Assembly: GCA_017444045.1 (NCBI GenBank) | Contig: JAFSXO010000173.1 | Span: 1-7,114 of the forward strand | Direction: 5' to 3' | Source: a bacterium | GTDB taxonomy: Bacteria; Vulcanimicrobiota; Xenobia; Xenobiales; Xenobiaceae | Length of the DNA: 7,114 bases | In this document: positions 6,922 to 7,114 of the stretch, in pieces | Position numbering within the stretch: the stretch's first letter is position 1 | Layout: every line of letters starts with the position of its first letter | Made by a program: the position numbers and the translations under genes | The notes under the pieces: model-generated | The model's input: the letters and a program-made list of their open reading frames with translations, nothing else | Database searches by the model: none | Told to the model about the DNA's origin: nothing

Positions 6922-6975
6922 GTTAGCGCTACGTTGTTGACCAGCGTACAAGTTAGCGTACATCATGCGTAACAC
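6922..6975 (+). repeat. Short repeated words in the gap after oraE
   Basis: GTTAGCG occurs at 6922-6928 and 6952-6958, and AGCGTACA at 6943-6950 and 6955-6962 (12-nt period). GCGTAAC at 6967-6973 partly mirrors GTTAGCG. The related TTAGCG also follows the upstream 16-bp repeat (1339-1344). No gene, tRNA or clear regulatory site was recognised here. Confidence 0.35.
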
Positions 6976-6994
6976 CGCAATTACCCATCAGCTG

Positions 6995-7073
6995 TGGCCA
7001 CCCCCTCTGTCGCAGTCGCGACATCCCCCCCTGCCATCCTTTCGGGGGAGTCATAAGGGGGATCTATTGGCCA
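6995..7073. repeat. REP-like palindromic element with a possible three-way fold
   Basis: TGGCCA (6995-7000) and TGGCCA (7068-7073) can form an outer stem, continued by CCCCC (7001-7005) with GGGGG (7057-7061). Two hairpins lie inside: TGTCGC (7008-7013) with GCGACA (7018-7023) over a 4-nt loop, and the C run at 7025-7031 with GGGGG at 7044-7048. Alternative C/G-run pairings are possible, for example 7023-7029 with 7057-7063. The layout resembles repetitive extragenic palindromes found after genes in many bacterial genomes. Nothing suggests a coding sequence. Confidence 0.6.
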
Positions 7074-7094
7074 TTGCTTAACTACCCGACACTG

Positions 7095-7114
7095 CTGCCA
7101 TACTTTAGGGGGAG
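7095..7114 (+). repeat. Partial second copy of the REP-like unit, cut by window edge
   Basis: These 20 bases match 7031-7050 at 18 positions (CTGCCATNCTTTNGGGGGAG). CGACA just upstream of this copy matches CGACA before the C run of the first unit, but the C run itself is missing. The copy is therefore degenerate, and it may continue beyond the window. Confidence 0.55.

Noticed and set aside
6922..6973. Integron attC-like site (GTTAGCG ... GCGTAAC)
   Set aside because: The core words do not fit the GTTRRRY / RYYYAAC consensus, and there is no integrase or cassette array.
7001..7114. CRISPR array
   Set aside because: There are only two imperfect copies of a 20-bp unit, the internal structure is palindromic, no series of equal spacers exists and there are no cas genes.

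Overview
The window reads as chromosomal DNA of an anaerobic, amino-acid-fermenting bacterium, most likely a Bacillota member. The evidence is an ornithine fermentation operon arranged as in Clostridium sticklandii, beside type IV pilus/competence-type genes. A Negativicutes or clostridial host is plausible, but that is inference and cannot be settled from this window. All genes found lie on the + strand and none is visibly broken by a frameshift.

Layout. (1) Positions 1-723 hold the 3' part of a prepilin peptidase gene whose start lies outside the window. (2) Positions 724-869 are an AT-rich gap with a weak terminator-like hairpin and a good sigma-70-type promoter (perfect TATAAT). (3) Positions 870-1313 encode a small prepilin with a GFTLVE cleavage site, a likely substrate of the peptidase. 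(4) Positions 1314-1481 are a non-coding leader with a 16-bp repeat also found after the operon, and a strong 18-position terminator-like hairpin ending only 37 nt before the next start codon. (5) Positions 1482-6868 are five tightly packed genes, ord-ortA-ortB-oraS-oraE, with gaps of 8, 1, -4 and 0 nt. (6) Positions 6869-7114 are non-coding, with a hairpin containing the second copy of the 16-bp repeat, short repeated words, and a GC-rich REP-like palindromic element followed by a partial second copy that runs to the window edge.

How the genes work together. OraS/OraE (adenosylcobalamin and PLP aminomutase) convert D-ornithine to 2,4-diaminopentanoate. Ord oxidatively deaminates this to 2-amino-4-oxopentanoate, yielding NADH and ammonia. 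OrtA/OrtB cleave that with CoA to acetyl-CoA and alanine. The ornithine racemase that would feed L-ornithine into this route is not in the window. The pilus genes upstream appear to be a separate unit.

The coding content is a known pathway; I found no convincing undescribed protein system. The less explained material is non-coding: the hairpin in the ord leader, the repeat pair bracketing the operon and the REP-like element at the right end.
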